NCBI GenBank assembly: GCA_036426205.1
Contig: CM071573.1
Location: 72,328,580 to 72,392,579, forward strand
DNA from: Ascaphus truei
Taxonomy: Eukaryota; Chordata; Amphibia; Anura; Ascaphidae
Reading direction: 5' to 3'
Length of the DNA stretch: 64,000 nucleotides
Shown piece by piece: positions 34,740-44,760 of the stretch; position 1 is the first letter of the stretch, and each line of letters starts with the position of its first letter. The notes beneath the pieces are model-generated. The model was not told where the DNA came from. It worked only from the letters and a program-made list of their open reading frames with translations, and ran no database searches. Position numbers and translations under genes: made by a program.

Positions 34740-35280
34740 CCACACACTTGTTTGCCTGTTACTCATCCGCTAATTGGACTCGTGGGTGTATATATATGCC
34801 ATACTCACCCCAGAGCCCACCCCTGAAGAGTCAGTCCATCTGAGAAACGCGTAGGGAAGGTGTGGCAGTGTACTTCCTAGACACTTGCTTTAGCTGTTCG
34901 GACCTATACCAATCCGGTATCATCTACTATCCATGTGACTCATCCACTGGTGTGCCGCATCTACCATCCCCGTGGACCAAAAGACCATCATCGTTGGTGT
35001 TGTACCCTGGGAGAGATCATCTGCGAGTGCCTTTGACGTTAGTTCCTGCGCGGTGGGAACAACAAGGCAACATTGGATCCAGTGGTGTCACGGACTCATC
35101 TCATCAGCAAAGCGAGTGTTTCCTGGTCCTAGGAGCATGAGTATATCTCATAACATGCTTTTATTTGTTCTATGTTTGTGAGTTCATTTTATTGAGATTT
35201 TTGGGAATTAAATATATCGATTTTGCACAGTAATGCACTAGGATTTGGTGCTTCTTTTTCTTCTATTTTTCTATGCAGGT
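34740..35280 (+). mobile_element. Hammerhead-motif retroelement (+), second copy
   Basis: Hammerhead at 34815-34865, then about 350 bp ending in ATTTGGTGCTTCTTTTTCTT. Same layout as 30640-31080. The 5' boundary is uncertain; AT-rich sequence from 33640 may belong to it. Confidence 0.5.
34815..34865 (+). ncRNA. Hammerhead ribozyme motif, CTGAAGA core
   Basis: CTGAAGA (34823-34829), stem II TCAG-TCCAT-CTGA, GAAA (34844-34847), palindrome ACGCGT, A17 at 34853. Stem I: CCC/GGG, an A/AA internal loop, then CC/GG. N7=A is allowed; an extra G at 34830 bulges stem II. Plausibly active. Confidence 0.6.
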
Positions 35281-35639
35281 GGAGAGGGAGGTCGTTGTAC
35301 CCTTTTAAAGAAGCTGCCTGTTTTTCCTGTTAGTGCTACATTTACTCCCCAAATACTGGACATATTGGTTTGGACTCTATAGGACTATCTGCATTGAGCA
35401 GACAAAGGAAGGTTCACAGCACCAAGTATTTTATTTTTATTTTTATTTTTGAATTGTTTGTTTATCAGACATTGATTTATATGCATTTTTGGTATATATT
35501 CATTTTTTAATCATATATTTTATCAATTACATTTTTATTAATTTATATTTATTCAACATTTAGTTATACCATTAATTTCTGGCAATTCACACAATAGCGC
35601 AGTCCTCTATTGTACACATTGCAAATATATATATATATA

Positions 35640-36280
35640 CACACACAAGCTTTTATTTATTATATTTATACAAATGTTTAACCAGGAAATAATACATTGA
35701 TAGTTACCTCTCGTTACCAAGTATGTTCTGGGCACAGAGTCATGATGACAAATAACACATGGTTACAAATAAATAGTTACATTAAGTGAACAGGGTTATA
35801 CATGATGTACAAGACATTGCATACACAGTTAAAGATAATATATATTATAGGCGTATGTAGCAGTTACTGACCAGATTAAAATGTGAGACAGCTTTAGTTT
35901 TGAAAGAACTTAGACTTTTGGTGGCTGTGAGAGTCTCTGGTAGATTATTCCAGCTGTGGGGTGCACGGTAAGAGGAGTAGCGGCCGGATACTTTGTTGAA
36001 CCTTGGGACCATTGACAGTCTTTTGGACTCAGATCTCACTGATAAGTGCTGTAAGTGCTAGGGGTGAGGAGCTTGTTCGGATAGACGGGTATCTTGCCCA
36101 GAAAGTATTTGAAGGCAAGACAGGAAAGATGAACTTTGCACCTAGACTCAAGTGATCACCAATCTAGTTATTTGAGCATTTTGCAGGGATGTGTGTTGTA
36201 GTTGCATTGGTGGACAAAACGGCATTTTGAGTTTTAGAGGGTATTAAGGTGTAAAGGTATTTGAGAGCTCCATGCTTGCA
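35640..36280 (-). mobile_element. LINE fragment with ORF C-terminus and 3' tail
   Basis: Minus-strand frame 36039-35845 reads VPRFNKVSGRYSSYRAPHSWNNLPETLTATKSLSSFKTKAVSHF, the usual end of an L2/CR1-like LINE reverse-transcriptase ORF (YRAPHLWNSLP...SLSSFK). The 3' tail ends at the (TTTA)n near 35655, opposite the GGTAACTATCAATGTATTAT sequence shared with other copies. Confidence 0.8.
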
Positions 36281-36289
36281 CAATATATT

Positions 36290-37430
36290 CTGTTAGTACA
36301 AATAATGATATCACTTCGTAGTCCCATTCCCAAAGCTCTTTACATCTACATGTCTACATCTCTTTAGCCACTTGATCTATCTGTGCTGGTATAATGTTTA
36401 ATTATGGTAATGTATCATATAGTATGTAATTTTATGTATGTTAGCTTCCCGTACTTTATTGAGCTTAGACACCATATTAATAGAAAGCTAACAGTTACTA
36501 AGATACATTAATATGATATCACGCTTTGAATCTGATGTGAAATATGACATAAAACTGGCTACTTGCATGAGTACTGGCACGTATAGATAATGTCTAATAT
36601 ACTTCTCTGTCTGGGCATGACATACATTTTTGATTAGTCACAATGACGTGAGCATTCATCTAGAGAGGTCATTGTCACTTCTCACAATAACAATGTGCCT
36701 TATAAAGGATATAATACCACAAACAAGGCTACACTTTTGTTTGATGTAACCCACCTGTTCATTTATGTATTTAGCTTTCACTATACAGAAGCATTTCAAA
36801 TCCAGGTGAGTCATACACTGTAGAAGTCTCCTCTATATTTTTCATATTTATGATTTAAGCCGACAGGACTGCTATTATAATCATACAGTAATAACGGGTG
36901 TCTATAGGAAGGACTATCTCATTGGGCAGTCTTATGCAGATCACCTGATTGAAATCCAGTATCCTTAAATTAGATTGTAAGCTCTTTGGGGTATTTGCTC
37001 ATGGCTACAACATTCTATTTAAAGCGCTGCATACATTTCCATTGCTTTATTAGACAAACAAAATTCATAAATATTATGAATAGCTCTCACTGCCAGATGG
37101 GCTTAATGTCTCGTGCAAAACACATTTTAAAACCAAAAAACTTCAGTATAAGTGCTTTAAAATACCACGTCTATGCTATTTCGGCCAATGTTTTCACTGT
37201 TTACTCTTTTAGGAATGCAATTATGTAAAGGGAGGTTTACACAAAGGAATTTGGACATCTGAAGCAAGAACATAAGGAAGAAAGCCTTGTAATTCTCTGT
37301 ACCATTGTGCAAAGGTTGCATAGCAGTGACGTGTGTGCTGTACAGTAAAGATGAAACGTGTTTTTTTTTTTTAGGGCCTGTGAACTTGTGCCTGTTCTCT
37401 TTTTTTCCCTGAGCTCATCCCCTCCTCCCA
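36290..37430. other. Intergenic sequence upstream of the StAR-like gene
   Basis: AT-rich DNA with no recognised repeat or reading frame. It could contain distal control elements, but nothing specific is visible. Confidence 0.4.
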
Positions 37431-37439
37431 GGCTTTCTC

Positions 37440-37448
37440 CGGCCTTGG
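37440..37448 (-). promoter_or_regulatory. Possible SF-1 (NR5A1) site
   Basis: Minus strand CCAAGGCCG fits the YCAAGGYCR half-site used by SF-1 in StAR promoters. It lies about 70 bp upstream of the TATA-like box. Short motif, so moderate support only. Confidence 0.4.
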
Positions 37449-37517
37449 ACACTCTCCATTCTCCTCTCGTATCTAGAAGCTGGCTTCCTATCATCAGGTG
37501 CTGTCCTTCAGGATCAC

Positions 37518-37524
37518 TATAAAG
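37518..37524 (+). promoter_or_regulatory. TATA-like box of the StAR-like gene
   Basis: TATAAAG, 74 bp upstream of the start codon. A start of transcription near 37548 would leave a 5' UTR of about 45 bp, similar in layout to StAR genes. Confidence 0.5.
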
Positions 37525-37591
37525 ATAGGAGCCATGTGGTTTGTGCAGTCTTTCCAGTGAGAGAGGCTGCTGCTACATCTTCTGCCTGGCC

Positions 37592-37655
37592 ATGCTTCCT
37601 GCAACTTTGAAACTGTGCTGTGGGATCTCACATAAGCATCTCCGGAAACTGACTG
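37592..37655 (+). CDS. StAR-like exon 1 (start codon, mitochondrial presequence)
   Basis: 21 codons plus one base, donor GACTG|GTACTG. The ATG at 37592 is chosen because the translation aligns with the StAR N-terminus from its first residue, and a TATA-like box lies just upstream. Confidence 0.88.
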
Positions 37656-38594
37656 GTACTGTATGACCAACCTATTATATCAACTGTGAAGTATAATTGA
37701 AATTTGCAGGCAAATATTGTGAGTTCTTTTGAGGCTTTGACGTTTATTGTCACTGTTTTGTATTCTCTTTGCCTTTTGTTATTCAGTAATGTGTTTATTT
37801 ACAAGATACCAATTTATTGTACAGTAAAGTGCAATGGGAAATCAAATAGAAATAATAATGTAATCATTATGGGGTGATGATATCTGATACTTGGTATGAT
37901 TCGTCTGTCCATTTGAGAGCATTTTATCATATTTAGGTATATAGGTTTTTAGTAATTCGGAGTCATTTCTAACATACAGTATATGGGAAAAGTTGCTTAC
38001 AAAATATCAGGATTATATATTTTAGTTTTTCTATATGTGGGGGACATTTATAGTACTCACTTATTAGAATCATGACGACAGGGAATATTTCACTAGGACA
38101 TTGCAGGATGTATTAACAATGAATGCAGCACTGTACCTAGCACTGTAATAAAGACACTACAGTACATGAATTAATTTCTGCCTGAGTGTTCATAGTCTGA
38201 TATTTGGACCCAAGCAGCAGGGAGATATAGGGGTTCCCCTAAGATCAGACACAGCAGGTATTGTGCCTTACATAAATCTGTGTCTCCCTCCTTATAAATG
38301 TATTGTACTTTTCATCTCATACTTCTTTCAGTCATATCTGCATACTCCAGTTTGGTGTAACAACTTCATGGACAGACCATTCATACAGACAATGACTTTA
38401 AGTCCACAACAGTTCCCTTAAACTATTCATGCAAGAGCTTGAAAAAAGTGGTGTTATGCATGAGTTTTTAGGTCAAATAGATATCTAATTGTGAGCTAGG
38501 GCAATAATCAAAACAAATAATAATAAAGAAACTTCCAAATATTAATTCTGCAGTTGGTTGCCTTTCTGATGGGGAATAATTTGGAACAACTGGT

Positions 38595-38629
<35 letters not shown>

Positions 38630-41600
38630 ATATGTGCCCACGCACACATTAAAGATACGATTGTTATTGGATAAGGAATATTTGTGTTAAAGCAGCAACA
38701 CGTGAAATCTTATGTGTTTTTTTTTTTTAAATAAATCAGTTCTGTAGTATTAGATAATACTGCATTATTTACATTTTCTAAAATGTAACTCTTAATGCCA
38801 ATTTTAATGAGTTTTAAAGCATCCTTTGATTTCTATAGCAGGTTTTAGTGCAAGATCTTTGCAACACTTTCCCATTTGTGGTAATTTGTTGCCAATGTTC
38901 TCAGCAGTTTGAGCTGCAAACTGTAACTGTAATGTTACCTTAGTAATATTAGGATACATTGTAGCTGCTGAATTACACTGGCTGAAGCAGCTATTATGTT
39001 AGTCACATAATCAAGATTTTAACAGATTTGAAACAGGAGCACCAACAGTAGAATTATACGTTGTCACATGCTTTACATATACAAATAAGAAAAGGAAAAA
39101 AGGGGCAATTCTAATGTAGCTTTCCCAAGGTCAGAATGAAATGATGCAAATATTGTCAATAAATCTCCCAATGGACTGTTAAATGGGAGATGTATTGACA
39201 ATATTTGCATAATTTCATTCTGACCTTGGGAAAGCTACTTTTGAATGTAAAATGTATTGTGCTATATATACTAACAGAATCATAGAAATAATAAAAGCAT
39301 GCACTTTCATGAGAGCAATACAGCTTCCATTGTGATGATATTACATTAACACAATGTGCACACATTAGTCGGATAACCATTCATTCTCCCAGCACACCAA
39401 GCTAGAAATTCATATACATTTGAAATGAGTTACTATGTCCTGATCAATACTTAAAAGGGGAGGGAAAGAATATTTATGGTCTCTTAATAATTGGCTTTAA
39501 GTTCTAAAGGCACAGAGGCATGTCATATATTTATCAGGTATTGAAGAGGCTGAAAGTGGTTTAAAACCAAAAATTGGTCTATTGGTTGTTGAGAAGTTTG
39601 CATTTGTTATCGGTGGTAATACTTTTGATGCCAGAATAACTTGCAATTTCAGGCCCCTCTCACATTTTAATCTGGTCTGTAACTGTTATATATGCCAATA
39701 ACATATATTATCTTTAACTGTGCATGCAATGTCTGGTATATAATGTATGACCCTGTTCACTTAATGTAACCATGTAGTTGTTATCATAACTCTGTCCCCG
39801 GGACATACTTGATAACGAGAGGTAACTCTCAATGTATTACTTCCTGGTAAAACATTTTATAAATAAATAGAAAGACCACGTATTTGGTTGAAACGTTGTG
39901 TTTACTGATCGAATAAATAATTTTTGAAAATTCCGTAGTGCCCTGGATCATATGTTATTTCCTGGTAAAACATTTTTATAAATAAATAAATAGGGGGAAT
40001 AATAGGATCAAAAAATTAGATGTCGTTTTTTGAAACACAATTTGGACATCACATGCTTCTTTTATTTTAGGTCTACAAAGGACTGTAGTGGACGCTTTCG
40101 GAAAAGAAGTGTCGAGTTTTATTTTGAATAAGACTCACCGCTACTTCCCTAACTTTCCACATTCTGTACATAGAAGCACCTACAAGAGCTTAGGTAAGCA
40201 ACGGTATGTGGATTCTGTTTTGTCCAAATAGCTGTAAGTTATATAAATCACGATATACGGCACAGATTCAATAAGTTATTTTAAATGTGTCCCTCAAATG
40301 TGCTCTGTTTCACAAGGTGTTCAAAGACTAAGGTCATTTATTCATTAAGCTAGGCTATGCTGTAAGACCTCTTGCTGCATTGGAAGACACATTGTGGCCC
40401 ATTTAATAGAATAAGGCATCTTAAGTTGAAGCGCTGGAATGTGTTTTGTGGTTTAGCACTGTTTTGTGACTATGGCCCTCAATGATGATGATGTAGAACG
40501 GGTTGTCAACTCCAGTCCTCAAGGGCCACCAGGTCAGATTTTCAGGATATCCCTGCTTCAGCACAGCTGGCTCAATCATTGTCTTAGTCAAAGACTGAAG
40601 CCGAAGCAGAGTCGAAGACTCAGCCACTGATTGAACCCACTGACGGTTGGTGGCCCTTGAGGACTGAAATTGACCACCCGTCAAATCGTGTTTTGTTCGT
40701 CCTGTCCTCATTCCAGATATTATTAAATAATACTTCTATTTTTCAGTTAGTTGTACCAAATAACACACATTAGAAAACTCTCTCAAATATTATCTTACCC
40801 TCCCTCGGTGTCTCATCAGATTGTTGCTTTTCCAGCAATAATTTCAGTGAAATGTGGAAGTTTTATAAAGTAGGAAATAAAAACCAATGCAAACAGTTGT
40901 GAAGACGGCTCGGTTTCAGAATGGAACTCACCATGTTGTCTTGGATGGTTCATCCAGGTGTTAATAAAGATCTCTCCCTTGCTGAGACCCCAACGCTTTC
41001 CAGCAGAGAGCTGTGCTATCTGAACCAAGCGGAGGACACGCTCCACAAAGCCGTGGTAATGCTTCAGCAACAGGAAGGCTGGCAAGATGAAATACACCAG
41101 GTGAGTGTGCTTCTTAGTCACTTCCATGTTGGATTAAACCCTTCACAGAAGGGCAATTTAGCAAAAAGGACCAGCTGTGTAGTGTATTTATGCACCACGG
41201 CACTGGCTACTATGTTCGACGACACTAATTATTGCTTCTCCATAGGAAAATGGAGATTGGATTTTGAGCAAAGAATTCCCAAGGATAGGCAAAGTATTTC
41301 GTGCCGAGGCTGTTATAGACTCACCGTCCGATCAGATCTACACTCACCTGTTTGAAAAACTCGAGCAGATGGATACGTGGAATCCTAGCGTCAGCAAAGT
41401 GCAGGTAAAAAAGTTAATAAGGCCTTTGCTTTATCACCACTGGTGGAGGATGTGAATGCAGAACGTTGCACCTCCGGCAGTGGACTGTTAAGTGGTCTGC
41501 AGCACACGATAGTTGCACATGGAGTGTTAAGGTTAATTTATGCTATCCCCTTTAGAGATGGGCAAATCCGCCCAAATCCATTTCCCGGATTTTTGCACAT

Positions 41601-44164
41601 TCTCCCCCCTCCCTCCAAATGTGTATCACGGTGTAAAATCTGCAAACGAATTTGGTCGGTTTTAATCCGCGCAGATTCATCAAAATCCGCCATTGGATAT
41701 AATCCGTGGATGGACTCGTAGAATCCAATCCGTGGATTCAGCAATCTGTTGGTGGATTCTACAAATCCGTTCACGGGTGGCAGAATCCGCGGAGTGTATT
41801 GGTAATAATAATAATAAAAAATCCGCAAAACGCAAATCACCGTTTCTGAGATTGATCCACTGAAATCTGTGGACCAAAGTAACTGGCTGATCCGCTGCGG
41901 ATCCAAATCATCCCCAAAAATGTGCCCATCTCTAATCCCCTTTATTTCCAGATGAGTGAGCAGTGGATTGCAAATCCTCTCTAGCAGAGATGGGGATATT
42001 TACCAAACTATCAGTGGGCATGGATGTTTTAGGTAAAGTAGTACAATTGTGTGTAATACAAAGTGTTTGTCCAACACTTACAGGCTTGCTATGTTTTACT
42101 CATTAATCAGTGTCAATTAAAAATAGTCAGTCTGATTTATTCTTTACCAGTAACAGTCTCATAGACTTCCAGTGGGTCTCGCTTTGTAACATCTTCTAAT
42201 TCAAATTTCTAGTAGCCTTATTGGTTCTGGAAAGAGCAGATTCGTTGTACAGATGTAGCAAGACTTAACGTCTAGGGTACCGCGGTCAAGTGACTACGGT
42301 GGTCGTGGCACCAATCGATTAACGCTGTCACATTCATAAGCATGATCACCCCACAGCGCAATCACAGCAGAAAGTGTCAGCAATGCTGACTTTTGTTAAT
42401 TCGTCTGTGGCGCTGGGGACAGTAAGTCTTACGACATCTGTAGGTTGTGTTACCTTTTAGCTGACCAACATTTGAGTTCTTCATAGGTGAAATTATACTG
42501 AACAGCGCTTTTGTAACCTCATGGTTTTTTTCTACAAGTCTCACACTGTAACATTGCCATTATTTCGGTCTGGGACTCCTACTCACAGAAATTTGGAACA
42601 TTACAGTAAACAATGTACAACAGAACTTTTTGACAGTAACTATATATTCTTTTTATTTATAAAATGTTTTCCCAGGAAATAATACATTGAGAGTTACCTG
42701 TCGTTTTCAAGCATGCCCTGGGCACGGAGTTATAATGACAGCACATCGCTACACATTTACGTATTTACAGATGGACAGTTAGGGATACTATATGTTATGG
42801 TTATTCCTTTCTTTTGCAGGTCCTCCAAAGAATTGGAAGGAACACTCTTTTGACGAGAGAAGTAACGGCAGAGATCCCAGGAAATATGATCGATAAAAGA
42901 GACTTTATCAGTGTGCGACATTGCTCTAGGAAGGGGTCGTCTTTCTATCTCGTTGGAACTTCAACCCTCACAGACCTAATGCCCCCACAAGAAGGAATGA
43001 TACGGTACATCACATATTGGATTTAAGAACGTGTCTAATTATTTGTAGCTGTTTCATAATCACAATAGGGCATTACAAAACAAGCACAGGCTCCGAAAAT
43101 ATAACATGTTCAAATGTTAAGAGTAGAGATGGGCAAACCAGTCCAAATCTGTTTCCCGGTTTTCAACATACGTTCCGCGGTGTAAAATCTAGTGACTGAT
43201 TGTGCCCGTTTCAATCTGGTTGGGTTAATCCAAAACCGCCATTGAGTATAATCTGCTGGCGGATTTTAAGAATCCAATCCAATTGCTGAATCTGCGGTTT
43301 GGATTCTTAAAATCTATCAGCGCATTGCAGAATCTGCGGATGGATTGTCGATGTTAAAAAAAAAAAAAAAAAAGTGTCCGCAAAAGGCGAATTGCCATTT
43401 TTGAGATCGATGCGCAAAAATCTGCGGACCAAAAGGACCGCGGATTTTTGGCGGATCAAAATTCGCCCCCAAAATTCGCCTATTTCTAGAGAAACATAAT
43501 ATATCAGCTGTGTGGTTGAAAAGCATTATTTAAAAAAAAACATAAATGTATTTCTATATTACAGGAGAAAAGGCACACTGATATTTCATATCATTATGCC
43601 TGATATAGAGAAACACAAAAATCTAAATTAAAGTAAGAATTTAAATTAGTGTGTGCTTTCCAGGGCAAAACTAGTGTGAGATGACAGAAAATTAGGAAAG
43701 TAACAAAAAGCAAAAAAGTTGTTTCATGTATTATAATATATAATAACATACATTGCTCCTAACACAACCAACCCACCAAGTCCCAGCCACTAAATATATG
43801 AGATTTAATAGAGGAAGTGCTATCTATCCAGTGAATACATAGTCAAAAATAATGAAACATTAATGAAAATATTATTCTAGAAGTTTGCTTTATTTTTTAT
43901 TGTAGTAGTGCAAACTGCTCTTTCAGCCCAATTCACCGGTAGAAAGGTAAATGAGGGGATGGCTAACTTTAAAAAAAAAAATACAGAAAAACAACAAACT
44001 TTGTAAACCGAGGCTGCAGCCATTCCTAGAAGAAGACAGTCAATGAAAATGTGCTGGTTTCTCTCAACAGGGCAGAAGCTGGACTCACCTGTATCGTTCT
44101 GCGGCCCCTGGATGGTGACAGTAAAAAAACACACTTGACTTGGCTCCTGAGTTTAGACCTGAAG
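37592..44164 (+). CDS. StAR-family cholesterol transfer protein, exons 1-6 of 7 (probably StAR2)
   Basis: Steroidogenic acute regulatory protein family member: a mitochondrial-targeted START-domain protein that moves cholesterol to the inner mitochondrial membrane, the limiting step of steroid synthesis. Exons 37592-37655, 40071-40193, 40958-41100, 41246-41404, 42820-43004 and 44071-44164 give 768 nt = 256 codons. The N-terminus [20 protein letters not shown] is Arg/Lys-rich and closely resembles StAR's MLLATFKLC start. START begins near residue 75; the blocks [32 protein letters not shown] and [10 protein letters not shown] match. Human Glu169 and Arg188 in the lipid cavity correspond to Glu177 and Arg196; the PKA-site serine corresponds to Ser203 in RKGS. 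Exon sizes and phases equal those of human STAR where recalled. Exon 5 shares about half its residues with human StAR, low for an orthologue, hence StAR2 is favoured. The last exon (GWLPK...-like, about 37 codons) was not found. Confidence 0.9.
38596..38625. repeat. (AT)n microsatellite
   Basis: About 15 AT units followed by TGTATGTGTATATG in intron 1 of the StAR-like gene. Confidence 0.9.
38700..39000 (-). repeat. Dispersed repeat, inverted copy of 11975-12300
   Basis: Reverse-complement match to the repeat upstream (AGTATTAGATAATACTGCA, TTTGAGCTGCAAACTGTAAC, ACATTGTAGCTGCTGA). Confidence 0.6.
39116..39237. mobile_element. Foldback MITE, ~55-bp arms
   Basis: Left arm GTAGCTTTCCCAAGGTCAGA ... 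AATAAATCTCCCA and right arm its near-exact complement ending CCTTGGGAAAGCTAC, with a ~10-bp centre (ATGGACTGTTAAA). Intronic. Confidence 0.8.
39655..39870 (+). mobile_element. LINE 3' tail, copy 2
   Basis: TTTTAATCTGGTCTGTAACTG through GAGAGGTAACTCTCAATGTA to TATAAATAAATAG. Abutted at 39871 by a hammerhead-like fragment. Confidence 0.75.
39871..39945 (+). ncRNA. 5'-truncated hammerhead-like fragment
   Basis: GACCA-CGTATT-TGGTT hairpin (stem II), GAAA, palindrome ACGT, T17. The CTGANGA half is absent: the fragment begins at the LINE tail junction. Confidence 0.35.
40071..40193 (+). CDS. StAR-like exon 2
   Basis: Acceptor TTTTATTTTAG, donor TTAG|GTAAGC, 123 nt in phase 1-1. Translation [20 protein letters not shown] ... 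YKSL plus shared Gly, matching the human exon that ends ..SSLLG. Confidence 0.87.
40194..40957. other. Intron 2 of StAR-like gene
   Basis: 764 bp containing one palindromic MITE (40500-40681). Confidence 0.8.
40500..40681. mobile_element. Palindromic hAT-type MITE, copy 7
   Basis: GGGTTGTCAACTCCAGTCCTC to GAAATTGACCACCCGTC, with the TTCAGCACAGCTGGCTCAAT core. Degenerate termini. Confidence 0.7.
40958..41100 (+). CDS. StAR-like exon 3
   Basis: Acceptor TTCATCCAG, donor CACCAG|GTGAGT, 143 nt. Encodes [14 protein letters not shown] and [13 protein letters not shown]; the QEGW block is a StAR hallmark. About five residues longer than human at its start. An upstream AG (40919) would break the phase. 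Confidence 0.87.
41246..41404 (+). CDS. StAR-like exon 4
   Basis: Acceptor CTTCTCCATAG, donor GTGCAG|GTAAAA, exactly 53 codons as in human. [20 protein letters not shown], then [10 protein letters not shown]. The preceding intron is only 145 bp. Confidence 0.92.
41553..41934. mobile_element. TAGAGATGGGC-type hAT MITE, copy 1
   Basis: TAGAGATGGGCAAATCCGCC to TGTGCCCATCTCTA, 382 bp, internally built of AATCCGC repeats on both strands. Perfect 8-bp target duplication ATCCCCTT (41545-41552 and 41935-41942). Confidence 0.9.
42248..42442. mobile_element. MITE with TACAGATGT termini, copy 2
   Basis: TACAGATGTAGCAAGACTTA to TAAGTCTTACGACATCTGTA, 195 bp; the inverted ends differ at one position. Confidence 0.8.
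42640..42745 (-). mobile_element. LINE 3' tail, inverted copy
   Basis: TTTATTTATAAAATGTTTTC then CAGGAAATAATACATTGAGAG; reverse complement of the shared LINE tail. Confidence 0.75.
42820..43004 (+). CDS. StAR-like exon 5
   Basis: Acceptor TTTCTTTTGCAG, donor ATACG|GTACAT, 185 nt. [19 protein letters not shown], then [20 protein letters not shown] and PPQEGMIR. Carries the conserved Glu/Arg cavity pair and the RKGS serine. Confidence 0.93.
43005..44070. other. Intron 5 of StAR-like gene
   Basis: 1.07 kb with one TAGAGATGGGC MITE (43134-43489); otherwise AT-rich without features. Confidence 0.8.
43134..43489. mobile_element. TAGAGATGGGC-type hAT MITE, copy 2
   Basis: TAGAGATGGGCAAACCAGTC to AATTCGCCTATTTCTA, with an internal poly-A expansion. 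Degraded right end; no clear target duplication. Confidence 0.75.
44071..44164 (+). CDS. StAR-like exon 6 with GC donor
   Basis: Acceptor TTTCTCTCAACAG, 94 nt restoring phase 0 and ending [10 protein letters not shown]. The only donor matching the human exon end is AAG|GCGAGT, a GC-AG intron. Reading on gives a stop within about 30 codons (44259), so a further exon is needed for the C-terminal helix. Confidence 0.87.
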
Positions 44165-44452
44165 GCGAGTTTACACTGTGCAAATGATTGTTTGCTTCTG
44201 GATCTCTATAACAACACTGCTTTGATGTTTGTGATAAAAGTGGAGAGACCAAGTAATTAATGACTGAGCAATGCAACATTAAAGGGCAAAATATCAGTAG
44301 GCAACAACTAATGAACCAAAAAAAACAACAATAAACCTTGGCAAAAAAAAAAGTATGAGTGAACCTGAAAAGGGTTAAGTCTTATAGTCCCACATTTGCT
44401 TCCTACTCCCTATCAGTTTCCATTCATTTCCTCAGTGTTCAGTACTGTAGAA

Positions 44453-44581
44453 CCATGGTGCTCAACTCCAGTTCTCAAGACTGCCCCCAATAGGTCAGGT
44501 TGTCAGGATATTCCATAGCCACTGATTGCCCCCACCTGCGCTGAAGCTGGGATATCCTGAAAACCAGACCTGTTAGGGGGG
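44453..44581. mobile_element. Short palindromic hAT-type MITE, copy 8
   Basis: CATGGTGCTCAACTCCAGTTC, then CTGATTGCCCCCACCTGCGC and AACCAGACCTGTTAGGGGG. Its right end runs into the palindrome at 44582. Confidence 0.65.
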
Positions 44582-44644
44582 GATACACTGATCTCTTCTT
44601 CCGGCGATGTTGTAACATCGCCGGAAGAAGAGATCAGTGTATCT
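44582..44644. repeat. Near-perfect 30-bp-arm palindrome
   Basis: GATACACTGATCTCTTCTTC..CGATGTT, two central bases GT, then the exact complement ending AGATCAGTGTATC. The right half also forms part of a hammerhead-like fold. Confidence 0.85.
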
Positions 44645-44760
44645 CGAAAGCTCGCACAAATAAAAGCATTTCGTTAGCCACAGAACGGTATCATCTATTT
44701 CTTTTTTGATTATTGAAGCTCGGCTAACACGATACTGATACCTCCACATGTATATATACA
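44615..44760 (+). ncRNA. Degenerate hammerhead-like motif with AGCT stem III
   Basis: CGGAAGA (44622-44628; canonical CTGAAGA with U4 changed to G), stem II GAGAT-CAGTGT-ATCTC, GAAA (44646-44649), palindrome AGCT, C17 at 44653, then AATAAAAGCATTTCGTTAG. Looks like the end of another hammerhead-derived repeat. Confidence 0.4.

Larger units (their letters stand above)
37656..40070. other. Intron 1 of StAR-like gene
   Basis: 2.4 kb with an (AT)n tract (38596-38625), the inverted dispersed repeat 38700-39000, a foldback (39116-39237) and a LINE tail (39655-39870). Confidence 0.8.
41405..42819. other. Intron 4 of StAR-like gene
   Basis: 1.4 kb containing three elements: the hAT MITE 41553-41934, the TACAGATGT MITE 42248-42442 and an inverted LINE tail 42640-42745. 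Confidence 0.8.
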
